This document shows positions 46,440 through 59,060 of a stretch of 64,000 nucleotides of DNA, in pieces (position 1 is the stretch's first letter; the number at the start of each line of letters is the position of its first letter). Position numbers and translations under genes: made by a program. A model generated the notes under the pieces. It did not search any database. It was not told the origin of the DNA and saw nothing but the letters and a program-made list of their open reading frames with translations. The stretch covers positions 44,080,905-44,144,904 of the forward strand of contig JACMZG010001908.1 of NCBI GenBank assembly GCA_018340805.1, given 5' to 3'. The DNA comes from Microvelia longipes. Lineage: Eukaryota; Arthropoda; Insecta; Hemiptera; Veliidae.

Positions 46440-47060
46440 AAAACTCCGAAGTAGGGAGGATGAGCGTATCGAATCCGATGTGATGAGGAAAAGTTCCGAA
46501 ATACCCCGTACCCGATTTTTTAGCTCGTTAAAGCATTCTTATATGAAATAATAATTACAAGTAATAAACAGGTAATAGGAATTTTTACAAGTAAATATTA
46601 CATGTTAAATATTTTTAACAAGACTCATACACCATTTGAGTCTTATTTAAGAAATTCTAAAACTAGAGATAAAGTTATATAGAATGTATTAAACTAAGAC
46701 AAATATTAATTTTGTTTAAAAAATAAGTCAAAGAAATACAATATTGATAAAGAGGAACAGAAACACATATCATGGAATAAAATAAATATAATAAGAGATA
46801 CGGTAAAATATAATAAATTCTAAAGGTATAAAATAAGATATAAATGTAAAATATTCATACCGATATTGGATATGGGTACCTCGGTACTTTCCTTACACAT
46901 CTGATTCACTACGCTCATTCTTACTACTTCGGACTCGCTTCGCTCGTCCTAATTCCGTCGTCAATTGTATTAGAATGTACAAATCACCAAATTTATACTG
47001 CAACACGTAAATGCATCAGTTTTTCCCAAGGGGTCATCCAGTCAGGCACTGACCACGCTG
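46440..47060. repeat. Two fragments of the dispersed repeat in opposite orientation
   Basis: 46440-46520 reads on minus (ending CCCCGTACCCGATTTTTTAG); 46870-47060 reads on plus (GGGTACCTCGGTACTTTCC, GGACTCGCTTCGCTCGTCC). AT-rich sequence lies between, with no gene. Confidence 0.6.
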
Positions 47061-47269
47061 AATGCTGCTTGACTTTTACGGTCTAAAGAAACGTCACTAA
47101 GGCCCGTATTCAAAGACATTTTCCTCAAGGGCTCCCTCCTTAAGGCTTCTTTAAGGAAAACTATATTGTGACAGCTTAAACTTTACAAAAAATTCCCCAT
47201 CTTCTGTTTGGAAATCTTTTAAAAAAAAACAAAACTGAAATTAATGACTCCCATACTAATACAGGACCA

Positions 47270-48706
47270 TGGCTCGAAGACTTTATGGACAAACTTGCCC
47301 CTCCGTCAGTTACCAACATAACTCCACCCTATATCCAACCAATAATAATCACATACTGACCCGAAACTTTTACAATCAATGAATTAAATGCTGCAATAAA
47401 GCACAGTAATACTGCTCCCGGCTTTGATAATATACACTATGACATGATACATCACTTACCAACAATATCAAAACAAATTCTTTTAAATATATTTAATAAT
47501 ATTTGGACTTCTCAACAAATCCCTGACTCATGGCGCACATACATAATACTCCCAATAAAAAAACCAGGAAAACTGTTGACATAGCTTCAAACTATAGACC
47601 AATATCTTTATCATCTTGCATGCTGAAGACATTTGAAAGATTACTAAAAAATAGATTAGAATGGTGGTTGGAATCCAATAACAAACTGCCTTTTCACAAA
47701 AGGGCTTCAGAAAAAAATCAACCCTAGAAAGTCAAACACAACTACAATGACATACATAGTGCATTTACTCAAAAAAAAATCAGTATTATCTTCTTATTAG
47801 ACATCACCGGAGCTTATGACAACGTAGATTAACTATGCTTTACCAGAACTTTTACGACTAGACATACCAAAACAAACTGCAAACTTTATCATTTTAAATT
47901 AATAACTGACCGAATCCTTTTTTTCGAATTAACGGTCAAATAGTCGGACGTAGACTCACAGACGAGGTGTCCCTCAAGGGGCCATCTTAAGCCCACTTTT
48001 ATACTTAATACATACCTTTGACTTAGAACAAATTATAACCCCTCCTGTAAAAATACTTCAATTTGCTGACGACATACTTATATACTATAAAACAGCAAAA
48101 TAATGACATGATAACCGACCTAACTAACACGCTAAAACAAATACAAGAATGGACAAAACTTACTGGGTTAGAACTATCCCAAGACAAATCTGAATGTTGC
48201 ATCTTTACAAGACGTAACAATATCCTTCTTGATGACGAGATTCGTTTGACAACATAAGAATAAAAAGGAAAAGAACTGTTAGATTTCTAGGACTCTACCT
48301 TGACCAAAAACTGACATGGAAAGACCATATAAATACAGTAGTCTCAAAATGTGAAAATACCTTAACATCATGAAAATGGTCAGCAATAAAGCATGGGGAT
48401 GTGACCCAAAAACTCTTTATTACATTTTATAGGGCAACAATACGGGCATGCATAGACTTTGCCTCCCCCATTTACGGTAATGCCAAACAATACTTACTTA
48501 CAAAACTAGACCGTTTACAATACAGAGCTTTAAGATTATGTATGGGATATCTTAAATCCACACCAATAACAATAATACATACTGAATGCTCAGAACCACC
48601 ACTTAACATACGAAGACAATATCTGACTGACAAACACTTCATCAATTATATTCTCAACAATCTCCTTACTAACAACTATTGTCAATTTAAACAACAAAAT
48701 AAATAA
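47270..48706 (+). pseudogene. Reverse transcriptase domain, frameshifted
   Basis: Recognisable blocks in several frames: FTINELNAAIKHSNTAPGFD (about 47375-47435), SNYRPISLSSCMLKTFERLL (47590-47650), DITGAYDNV (about 47800-47830), RGVPQGAILSPLLYLIHTF (47963-48019), the catalytic FADD (48062-48073), then thumb-region sequence and ITFYRATIRACIDFASPIYG (from 48414). At least five frameshifts or stops (near 47355, 47700, 47830, 47945, 48100) make it inactive. Catalytic aspartates of FADD are present. Confidence 0.8.
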
Positions 48707-49745
48707 TAATCATCGATACTGGCGACATAAAACACCTCCATTACATATAAATAGCTACAAACTATTACAGCCTCATCTCAACCAAAGTATATACCAACAT
48801 AAATTACTCCCAAACTATCAAATTTCTTTTGACGATATCTACCAAACAATAACAATAAACATACCAAAATTAACTTATCCGTACAACAACATAACTTTCC
48901 ATGAACACTATACAACATACTCCACAACGCCCCCCTACTTAATATTTACCGACGGATCAAAACAACAAGACAAAACTGGTTACTCATATTATGACTTACA
49001 ACTAAAAATTGGACAAAGTTTTTCATGCCCACAGTACACTAACATATTTACATTAGAAAGCTTAGGAATCTTACAATCTCTTACATATATAAAAACATTA
49101 CAAAATACTCAAAACAAATACACTATTGCTTGCGACAACCAAGGAATACTTACAAAACTATCCAACATTTCACTCACTTCCAAAAATAGATCACATATAT
49201 ATGCATATCCTACAAGAAATAACGAACTGACCAAACAGTACAAACAAATAGACTTTATATGGGTAAAATCACACTCTGGAGTCCAGGGAAATGAACAAGC
49301 TGATCACCTTGCAAAAAATCCAACAAGATCATCGAGCTATAAAATACCTGCAAGTGATCTTATATCAGTATCAAAAAAGAAAATGCTAGAAGACTGGAAC
49401 ACCAAACTCAACGAAGAACCAGAAAAGGGGAAAATTTTTAAAGAAATCATCAAGATAGTTCCCGCTAAACCTTGGTTCTGGAAATCGAGACTGTCAAGAA
49501 GAGATATTGTCTGCATAAACAGATTAAGAAGTCAACATGCCAGATGCATTCAATATCACTACAAGATTGGGTTTAAGCGACTCCCCAGCATGCCACTCCT
49601 GCCCGACAATAGACGAAACAGTAGAACACATCCTACTAGACTGCACAAAATACAAGACAGAACGGACAAAATTATATCAAGATGTCAAACTTCAAGATAT
49701 CCAAGACAACTGAAAAAATCAAGACTCTGCTCTTCTCAAAATTAA
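48702..49745 (+). pseudogene. RNase H domain and C-terminal zinc-motif region
   Basis: One frame is open from about 48702 to 49745 but has no start, being continuous with the reverse transcriptase upstream after a frameshift. RNase H removes RNA from RNA:DNA hybrids in retrotransposition. Visible catalytic blocks are LIFTDGSK (48939-48962), the LES of FTLESLG (about 49045), CDNQG (about 49130) and WVKSHSGVQGNEQADHLAK (49260-49316). In another frame from about 49565 a C-x2-C...H-x4-C motif (CHSC ... EHILLDC) is visible, as in the C-terminus of Jockey/I/R1 elements, so a frameshift lies near 49575. Confidence 0.78.
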
Positions 49746-50317
49746 AAAATAATAAATACACTCAAATTCGTAAATAAATTAACTATTCCCCTTAGCCTCA
49801 AAAAAAAAATCTAGAGAGACCAAACCTTAACAGTTAAACCCCAAACGTAAAAAATAATAACATAACCTTACACCAGACCGCGTGTCCGATCAACCTGATT
49901 GAGGTTTTTCTGTGGTTTCCCTCAATTTACAGGCGAATGCCAGGTTGAATCATTAAAAGTCAGTCCACAGACTGCATAGGCAACCTTTTTGAAACTCCTG
50001 CAAACTACCTATACAATATAATCCTATTCAAAACACCACCAAAAATACCTTTTGACAATCCCCCCCCCAAAAAAAAAATAAACAAATAAATAAAAATAAA
50101 ATACCCAAACCAAAAAATATAAAATTATCCTTGACCCAAACACCCCTTACACCCCAAAAATAATCAAAATTTATACCACAAAAATAACAAATAAATAAAG
50201 AATAAAGAGGCACAAATTACCCTAATCAATAAATATAATATGGCTCCGGTATACACAAATAAATATTGTATTACTTTTGCCAATAAAGAACTTGTTTAAA
50301 AAAAAAAAAAAAAAAAA
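49746..50317 (+). other. 3' untranslated region and poly(A) tail of the non-LTR element
   Basis: A/C-rich, stops in all frames, containing TTGAGGTTTTTCTGTGGTTT-type sequence near 49900-49920 that I associate with insect non-LTR 3' ends. Poly(A) of about 19 bases at 50299-50317. Confidence 0.55.
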
Positions 50318-50560
50318 CATTTTCCTTACCTAAACTGTAAACATAACATTTTCCTTAAGGGCCCTTTAAGGAACCCTTAAGGCTTCCTTAAGGAAAACTA
50401 ACATTTTCCTTACCTAAACTGTAAACATAACATTTTCCTTAAGGGCCCTTTAAGGAACCCTTAAGGCTTCCTTAAGGGGGCCCTTTAAGGAACCCTTAAG
50501 GCTTCCTTAAGGAGAACTAACATTTCCCTTACCTAAACTGTAAACATAACATTTCTTTGA
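50318..50560. repeat. Tandem repeat of about 85 bp, palindromic core
   Basis: Units contain CTTAAGG and AAGGAACCCTTAAGG words and the phrase ACCTAAACTGTAAACATAAC. Parts of the same repeat at 47105-47160 show that the non-LTR element inserted into it. The left part begins GGCCCGTATTCAAAGAC, which resembles the end of a TIR element. Confidence 0.65.
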
Positions 50561-51139
50561 AGAAATGTAACAAATCTGTTGCAGATTCGATTGTTTCTAT
50601 GTATAAACCGAGGTAGAGCGCAAGACAAACAAAACCAATCCTTTCTTTTCCAAAATTATAATGGCAGGTGAATACGAAAAATTCTCAAAAAATAATACTC
50701 CTAAAAAACCTCCTAAATTTCCATAGTAACTCAATTACTTGCCCAGTTAAAAAAATAAAAATTACAACAGAACAGCTGATAAAAAATAAAAATAACAAGC
50801 ATAAATCAGCTGTCTCTGACAAAATCAGAAAATGAGTTGTACCAAATTCAATTGAGTTGATACTTGGTACATGTGTACCCCCAATCAGGTCCGTAGCTAG
50901 GAAGGGGCTGGGAAAGTTTCCCCCCCCCCCCACTGGAAAAAATGTCGCCCTCTCTGACGAAGTAGTTTTTAGTGGAAGTCCCTTACAGTTGTATGAAAAT
51001 TGCCTCCCTTTGGGATTGATTCCACCCCCCCCCCCATATAAGTTTTAGCTTGCTACGGCCTGACCCAGCCAGGGGCATTTATTATACGTAATAAACATGT
51101 ATATTTATTGCGTAATAATGTGTAATAAATATGTAATAC

Positions 51140-51370
51140 GGCAATTATATCTATGGTTCTTGTAGGATCCAATAGGAAAAAGCAGCATTGAGCGAGGTCA
51201 ATGTATGGATAGGTGACCGCAGGGGGTAAATCTAAAGTAATAACATTTTGAGAACAAGTGAAGCGAGTCCTAACACGTGTTGCAGAATAAATTTGGAAAA
51301 TCGTGTATTTTAAGGACGAGCGAAGCGAGTCTGAAGTGAGAGTACAAGGTACCCCGTACCCGATAAAGAG
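51140..51370 (-). repeat. Dispersed repeat, 5' part
   Basis: AAGGTACCCCGTACCCGATA at the right end and GACGAGCGAAGCGAGTC inside. The 111-codon frame over it is chance. Confidence 0.6.
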
Positions 51371-51911
51371 AATAATGAATAAATGCATTTAGAAAATTAA
51401 TGCGTCTAGAAAGGGTCTAACGACTTCCCTATTAATAGACTGTAATATGTCTTCCTTCATTTATATTTAAAATATCTATTCACGAGAGACTGTTATAAAT
51501 ATAGAATTACGACATATTTATGAAAAATGTCTAATATGAAATTACGAGTAGAGTCATAAAATCCACTTAACACATTCAAAGTGTGCTGGTAATTAGAATG
51601 CATGAATAATTATCACACATATTTCTGAATGAGTCACGTGCTACACATATCTGTAAATGTCTTCACAATACAACAGACTCCTCTATGCATTTGACACACT
51701 GGCTAACACAACACGAAATACATGGATACGTCTACAACTCGTAAACTCTATAGACATGAAACCTCTCTCATACACGAGAGTTGAGAAGCATAATAAAACA
51801 ACTTTTTGCACATTTTAAACAAAAAATTGCGTTTTGAAATACTTATATAAATGAAAAACAGTGCATTTTACATGATGCGTAGATAGATTTGAAGTAAAAT
51901 ATAAATTGAAG

Positions 51912-51943
<32 letters not shown>

Positions 51944-52015
51944 GTATATATATTATATATAATATATAATATATATATATATATATATAATATTATATAT
52001 ACTTATATATATAGT
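51912..52015. repeat. AT microsatellite, interrupted
   Basis: (AT)n with TAT/ATA phase changes. Confidence 0.9.
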
Positions 52016-52869
52016 TTATTACATATTAGTCATTGAATTCCTCCTGGAACTCATGAAATGCACACTAATTAACGAACGCACTTTCCTTCCTGATTAGAAG
52101 GAATTTTGGCATAAAGGTTTACCTCATGGAACTACAAAGGTCATTGTGATGTTATTAACCCATCTAACTTTTTTCGATAATTCGCTTTCCTATAATAGTG
52201 CTATAATTCAGCACTATTTAGTTCTGATTTTTTTTAAATTCTTTATTTTAACAGATAAGAATTCAATACAATACAGTAGTAATAAGAAATTCAACCTGCA
52301 CTTTAGATTAATAAATAATCTGTGCTGTGCAGGTTGTAATAATTTTGTTTAAATATTTATTAGTTCTTGTTCAAACAGATTATATTTTTTTATTCATGTT
52401 TTTAATGAAAGCATGCAGAAAAATAATTTAAAAAATGGTATGTCAAATATAAGTAAATAAGTATCTAACATAAAAAATACAACTTTTACCAAACATTTAA
52501 ATTATTAATTATTAGTTAAAATTAAGTGAGACATTAAAGATTAATTCAAAATAAGATAATGAATAATTGTTTAATATAAACTTGCTTTTGTGATTAAGGG
52601 TTAAATAGATATTATCAATTAAAAAATTGATTATATCTATATCTAAAACGTTTTCGAATTTTATTAAATGGGGTTTTATTGATCAGAGAGAAAAATAGAA
52701 ATGTTTCTGTCAAAAGCCTATTGGTCTGAATTTTGTATGTAGAAAGTTTTTAGTTTACTTTTCTGAATTGTCTTGTCTTTGTCGTCGTTCTGAAATAACA
52801 AATTCAAATTAGATAAGAGGTTACGTTTCGGATTTTAGATAATTTACCAAAAAACAGAAGATATTTTGC

Positions 52870-53120
52870 GTTAACAATATTTTTTTTTTTAATGTTCTTG
52901 TACATATATTTTTTTTTAATATTCTTGTATTTATATTTATTTTAATATTCTTGTATTTATATTTTTTTAATGTTCTTGTACTTATATTTTTAATTATATT
53001 TTTTTAATGTTCTTGTATACTTATATTTTTTAATGTTCTTGTACTTATATTTGTTTAATGTTTTAATTTGTACTTATACTTGGTACTTATGTTAATGTTC
53101 TTGTACTTGACTTGTTATTT
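52870..53120. repeat. T-rich minisatellite, period about 26 bp
   Basis: TTAATGTTCTTGTACTTATA repeated with T-run length variation, about nine units. Confidence 0.7.
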
Positions 53121-53997
53121 TTTTTCTTTCGCTTTACAACTTAGTAAAAAACAAGACGGAAAATCCTGATAGAGAAGGAAGAGACTTAATATCTTTATGT
53201 GACTGATAATACTAAAGGAAGAGCCTGTTATCACTGAGTACTCAGCAGGCAACATGCCAGAAATCTTTCCACAGGGGGGATTACTTCAACAAACTGGTTT
53301 ACTTACTCTCGACATTTGACTAAATAACTCATAAAAACCAAGACACTTCGTGCTAAATATAGAGGGATTTAAATGAATTAATAATGCATCAGCTTTAAAT
53401 AACAGAATTTAAGATAAAAAATAAATAATAAATTTAAAAAAAAGAAGGAAAATGTAAACACAACTTCATGCATAAATCTATTTTTAAATCCATTTATTAA
53501 TACCTTGCTTATAAAAATTTAAATCTTCAAATGATCTCTTAATATGGGTTCTTTAATGTTGAAACAAGTCAATAAAACGACAGAATCAATATTCTGGAAG
53601 AGAAGAATTGAAACTCTGTACAGCTGCTGTATAAGTATTACTTATGAGTTCAGCATTTTCGGCTATTCGATATAAAAAAGGACTTAATTGCTTTTCCTTG
53701 AAAAAATGTTATTATGTTAAAAAGATACCCACACATTTTCTATCCTGTTCGCACAAAACAATTTCACGATTCTAATGTAGATTTTGTTGGTAGTTTAAGG
53801 AAGAAAATAGAGTTTAAGAAATGAATGGGGAATGGGGATATTCGGGTCATTTGTGGGACTGATCTGCCCAGGGGCCCACCTGTGGCGTCTTTGCGGCCAC
53901 ACGGTTATTGTTTTATATTATTTGCACAGATTTACCCTTAGCTTAGGGCTTTAAGCAAAGCAAATTATCGAAAAAAAAGTATTAGTCTAAGAGCCGC

Positions 53998-54665
53998 ACC
54001 TGAAAAATGTTACTTCTTTTGCACTACTTCAAACCAATTTTTTTTTAATAATATACTTTAAATGTGAAGAAAAAACATAGTTTGCCTATCCAGAGTTTCA
54101 TATATGATTGCGCATGCTCAAAATTGTATAGAATCGCACAAATTCAGTTTTCTTGAAATAAGTGGTTCCCTGTGGGTCGTGTGCAAAACATGAAGAAACA
54201 TGTTTCAAAGATTATATAATGTCCAATAAATCGAGTGTTCAATCAATCATCAAATTCGGATAACTACAACCAAAGTTATGGCTCTTTCAAAACACCAATA
54301 AATGGTTAATTTATGCAAAGTCAGTCTTGTAAAAATATAGGCTTTTTGCGCATTTTTTGGCCATTTAACAAATGTCATAACTTTAGTTGTAGTAATCCAA
54401 TTTTTACAACAAAAAAAACACTTTCTTATGGAAATTTTATCAACTTTAAAAAATGTTCTCTTCATGTTTTGCACATGACCTACAGCAGGAACCACTTATT
54501 GCAAGAAAACTGAAATTCGTGATTTCATACAATTTTGAGCATGCGCAATCATATGAAGGGCTCCACTCTGGATAGACAGACTATGCTCTCCCTTTATAAT
54601 TCAAGGTAAACTTTTAGAACAATTTGGTTTGAAGTAGTACAAAATGAGTCACATTTTTTTAGGCT
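53998..54665. mobile_element. TIR element, long member, arms of about 230 bp
   Basis: Left arm words ACTACTTCAAACCAATTT, TGATTGCGCATGCTCAAAAT and AATAAGTGGTTCC reappear inverted in the right arm, ending at GTCACATTTTTTTAGG. Same family as 27170-27504. No transposase frame; non-autonomous. Confidence 0.65.
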
Positions 54666-54829
54666 TGTTTAAAGTGTGCGTTCATGAGTTACAAATTTGA
54701 GACCCAGGAGGCAGAGCTGAATCGATCCTCAACTCGCCGCTCCTTCCTCCCCTGCCTTTACACTAACGACCTCAATAGCGTATTTTTCTTTACAAATTCG
54801 ATAAAAATAGAGATATCTGACAACTCAAA

Positions 54830-55010
54830 TTCACTAGTAAAATATAATAAGGTAAGACCAAGATACAATAACAATTTGAATCATTAGATGAGCTTAATGA
54901 TTCAAATTGTTATTGTATCTTGGTCTTACCTTATTATATTTTACTAGTGAAATAAAAATATAATAAGGTAAGACCAAGATACAATAACAATTTGAATCAT
55001 TAAGCTCATC
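54830..55010. repeat. Perfect palindrome (57-bp arms) plus a third direct copy
   Basis: 54830-54886 and 54895-54951 are exact reverse complements; the spacer is 8 bases. A third copy in the first orientation follows at 54957-55010 and extends through AAGCTCATC, whose inverse is the palindrome spacer. Confidence 0.9.
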
Positions 55011-55164
55011 AAGCACGCCACTATAATATTACTTAGATCAGTAAAGCAAAGGAGAAATGTATTGAGCCAATTTTGCTTCCTGCATTTGTAGTGAAATACA
55101 GCCTAAAAAATATAAACGAAACAAGTGTATTCAGCTTCTGGTCCGTTAGTTATAATACCAAGAA

Positions 55165-55865
55165 AGAAATCGGGTACGGGGTACCTCGGAGGATTTTTCC
55201 TCATTACATCGGATTCACTACACTTATCCTCCCTGCTTCGGACTCGCTTTGCTCGTCCTAAGAAATACAGTTCGCCATATTTATACTGCGACATGCCTTT
55301 GGACTCGCTTCGCTCGTCTTCAGATAGTAAATGCATCCGTATCATTCTCAGCGGTCACCCATACAGCACTGACCACACTCAATGCATCTTAGTTTTTATG
55401 ATCCAACAAAAATTATGGATATACTTGTCGTATTGAAACGAAACTTAGTGTACTTATTTATTAGGGAATAGTATATACATGTACCAAATTTCAACTCAAT
55501 TGGATCAAATTCCAATTTTTTGAAACACGTACACAATTCATTCAATGAAAATTGAACTAATGCAAATAATGAGATGAAATTTGGCACATATGTTAGTCTT
55601 ATACTCAGTCACATGGGTATTAAATCTCAATCTAATCGCATCATTGGTTTTTGTACAAACTTCCAACTCTCGAGCATAAATACACTGGACGCTACGATGA
55701 TAACAGACACACACACACACACACAAACATACAGGCAGACAACTTTGCAAAAACCACTCAGAGGCCTTAAAAACGACTGAAACAAATAATTCCGGTTTCA
55801 TCCCGGTTTCGGGTTTTTTTGCAAACACAATACGTTCCTATACAACGATATAAATGAGGAAAAGT
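55165..55865 (+). repeat. Dispersed repeat, full copy
   Basis: Reference copy: starts ATCGGGTACGGGGTACCTCG, has GGACTCGCTTCGCTCGTCTT, GATCCAACAAAAATTATGG, a CA microsatellite (55710-55725), CGGTTTCATCCCGGTTTCGG, and ends AAATGAGGAAAAGT. No consistent ORF between copies, so probably a non-coding element. Confidence 0.75.
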
Positions 55866-56054
55866 AATTTGCGGTGCGTGAAAATTTAGGAAACTCAAAA
55901 TCGCCATCCTAGTTTTGTATTTTAAATTATCAACATCATTTAAAAATGATTCATTGATTTAAAGTGGAGAAGCAAGAATAAATTATATTAGAGGAGAGGT
56001 AAAACTTGCGTAAGATTCTACCAATATTGTGGAAACAAAGAAAATTAAGAGAAA

Positions 56055-56830
56055 TTCGGGTACGGGGTACCTCGGCATTTTACTCATCACATCGGCTACG
56101 CTTCGCTCATCCTCCCTGCTATTTTTACTGCAGCACGTCAACGGACTCGCTGCACTCGTCTTCAGATAGTAAATGCATTCGTTTCATTCCCATCGGTCAC
56201 CATTGAGGCACAGACCATGCTCGATACGTAGTCTGTTTTGTTATGATCCAACAAAACTCATTGATATAATTGTCGCATTGAAACAAAACTTTGCGTACTT
56301 AAGGTATACACTTGTATCGAAATTCAACTCCATTGGATTATTTTCTGATTTTTTTTTACAATTTTTTAAAAAAAGGTACACTTAGCACAAGGTGAAACTT
56401 AGCACATAGTGACTCTTATACCTATGTATAAGAGGTACTAGGTAGGTGTTGGCTCGCATGTAGCTATCTACATGCGAGCCAAATCTCAAATAGGTTATTA
56501 TAGCGCAACATTTTTCTGCATTTTATGATTTTTTTAAAATTGCTGAGTCATTGTTTCGGGTTAATGACGGCTTAAAAAATCAGACTGCACAGCTACAACT
56601 ATAGATTGATTTTTGTAAAAAAGTTTCAACTCTCAAACAAAAATAAACTGGGAGCTACGATGATAACAGACACAAACACATAAAGACTGACAACGTTGTG
56701 AAAACTACACAGGAAGCCATAGAAAAAAATGAAACGGATAATTCCGGTGACATCCTGGTTTCGGATATTTTACAAACATAATACTTTTCTTATATACACC
56801 TACGGGTATAAATGAGGAAAAATAGAAATT
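56055..56830 (+). repeat. Dispersed repeat, full copy
   Basis: Same unit as 55165-55865, 190 bases further on in the same orientation; ends GGTATAAATGAGGAAAAA. Confidence 0.7.
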
Positions 56831-57212
56831 AAGAAGTAAGCAAAGGTCCCGAGTGAGCACAAAAGCAGTCGGAAAATACTGCTCTTTCTAATTAGTTAAA
56901 CAGAGAATTGTGCTTGTTGTGTACATTAGCAACGCAAAGGTCTTATTTTTCTCAAGGGTCCCTATTGAAAATGTAGCGAAGCTATAATTATTATCTCTCC
57001 AAATTTTAATACTTTCCAGACTATATAATTCATAATAAATCATCAAAAATGCAAAGAAAGCAGGACAAAGAATAAATTTATCGTATTAAGTATTTTTAAC
57101 GAATTTCCAAAGGTCAAATAAGCTAATAAACTAAAGGGGTTGGGTTAGGGAAAGGGAGGAGTTGGTTTTCCTAAAAGGTTTCCCACTCATTGATCAAGAG
57201 TTTATATCCAAT

Positions 57213-57272
57213 ATGTATATATATATATATATATAATATATAATATATATATAATATATATATATAATATAT
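57213..57272. repeat. AT microsatellite
   Basis: (AT)n. Confidence 0.85.
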
Positions 57273-57564
57273 ATCTGGATTAATTACACTTATAAGTAAT
57301 ATTAATCTCACGCATCATTTAAAAATAAACGGCCATAATTCCATGCCATCCGGTATATAAAAATTCGTAACATAATATAATGATAATGTAAAGCAAATGT
57401 AATATGTCTAATATATATTTACATGTTAAATAACATAATGTTAATGTGTCTGAGGAGAACGTGATATGCCTTCACAGAGCCTAATTATAGAAATATAAGA
57501 AAGAAATGCACAGACGAATTTTATGCAAATAACATTTGCAAAGTTTAATAACCTAATAAAACAA

Positions 57565-58205
57565 AACAAATATTGGATACGTGGTGCCTAGATACTTTTC
57601 TAAAGAACTTTGGACTCGCTTGTTTCGTCCTCAGAATGTGATGTAAGCCATATCCTACGGTGTTGTTAATTCGCTTAACCGCAGAATAAATATTGCAGTA
57701 CGAATTCCTCGAATTCAGCGTCTCGATCGATCGCTCAACCTCAAAATAAATATTGCAGTACTCTTCGAATTCGATTCGCTCAACCTCAGAATAAATATTT
57801 GCAGTACGTCTTCGAATTCGATTCGCTCAACCTCAAAATAAATATTTTCAGTACGTCTTCGAATTCGATTCGCTCAACCTCAGAAATATATACAGTACTT
57901 GTTCAACTCACTTCGCTCGATCTTAGAATAAATACTACAGAACGTCTGCTTGTCTTACAATAGACAGTATAATCATCCATTTATTCATCCCAGCTCTAAC
58001 CTATCCATGTCCGACATTGCTCTACCGATACTACTTAGCTTCTAGTTATCCTCTAGAAACCTTAGATATACTTGCCGTATCGAAATGAAACTTATTACAC
58101 TAATTTATCACATAAAGAAACGAATAATTCGGGTGTCATCTCGGTTTCGGATTTTTTTTGCAAACACAATACTTTTCCGGTACCTACAGTACATGAGAAA
58201 AACTA
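57565..58205 (+). repeat. Diverged dispersed repeat with internal amplification
   Basis: GGACTCGCTTGTTTCGTCC at 57602 and CGGTTTCGGATTTTTTTTGC at 58141 bracket the unit. Between them a segment of about 55 bp (TTCGAATTCGATTCGCTCAA, CTCAGAATAAATATTGCAG) is repeated about five times at 57650-57950. Confidence 0.6.
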
Positions 58206-58264
58206 ATTAATAATAAAATTACTGATATCATTGGTCTCCCTAATATAAGTTGAAAATATGACAA

Positions 58265-58535
58265 TACGTACACACAGCGTATTTACTAGGCAATCGTATT
58301 GGATACGCATCAAATGCGATAAGGTTCTTGCACCGTATTTGTTTAGTCGATCTAATGAGATTACGTGATAACTGATCCCGTCAAAACATCCCGTCTTTTA
58401 TAGTAAGGTTCACTTTTGGTTATAAGAAGCTTAAAACAAAAAATGTATTTAATTCAATTGTGATTTCTTTGCATAAGAATAAAGTTACACTTAAAAAAAA
58501 ATAATATTCCAAAAGTTATTTGATCAAAAACAAAT
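58265..58535 (+). repeat. Remote partial unit of the 30540-31850 repeat
   Basis: ACACAGCGTATTTACTAGGC, TATTTGTTTAGTCGATC, CGTCTTTTATAGTAAGGTTC and TTTGCATAAGAATAAAG in the same order. Confidence 0.6.
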
Positions 58536-59060
58536 ATCAGTTGAAAATAAAAAATGAATCTACTAAAACCAACAACGGTCTTCCTAATATCAGTTGAAAA
58601 TAAAGAATGAATCTACTAAAACCAACAACAGTCTTCCTAATATCAGTTGAAAATAAATAATGAATCATTAAGAAAATCAAACAACGTTCTAAACAGGTTG
58701 AAAATAAATAATGAATCATTAAAATCACAACGGTCTTCCTAATCAGTTGAAAATAAATAATGAATCATTAAAATCAACAACGGTCTTCCTAATATTAGTT
58801 GAAAATAAATAATGAATCTATTAAAATCAACAACGGTCTTCCTAATATGTTGAAAATAACATAATGAATCATGAAAATAAATAATGAATCTATTAAAATT
58901 AACGAACGTCTTCCTAATATAGTGAAATAAAGAATTAATCATTAAAATCCACAATATTGAATCTATTAAATAACAACGGCCCCTAATATAGTTGAAAAAT
59001 AATTAATATTAAATCAAACAATGGTAATATCAGTTGAAGAAAATAGAATAATTAAAATCC
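58535..59060. repeat. Minisatellite, period about 52 bp, about ten units
   Basis: AATATCAGTTGAAAATAAA, ATGAATCTATTAAAA and CAACGGTCTTCCT repeated, increasingly diverged to the right. Minus-strand open frames here are repeat translation. Confidence 0.75.

Larger units (their letters stand above)
47165..50317 (+). mobile_element. Decayed non-LTR retrotransposon with RNase H domain
   Basis: 5'-truncated element with, in order, reverse transcriptase (47270-48706), RNase H (48702-49330), C-terminal region with zinc motif (49331-49745), a 3' untranslated region with a CAATAAAG signal and a poly(A) tail at about 50299-50317. Reverse transcriptase plus RNase H plus C-terminal CCHC places it in the Jockey/I/R1/Loa group. 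It sits inside a tandem repeat whose other parts lie at 47105-47160 and 50318-50560. Confidence 0.8.

Noticed and set aside
54684..54887. 67-codon frame with EAELNRSSTRRSFLPC-like start
   Set aside because: Runs straight into the palindrome, has no known domain and no splice context.
58537..58954. Minus-strand frames with repeated IRKTVVDFNRFIIYFQ-like text
   Set aside because: Translation of the 52-bp minisatellite.
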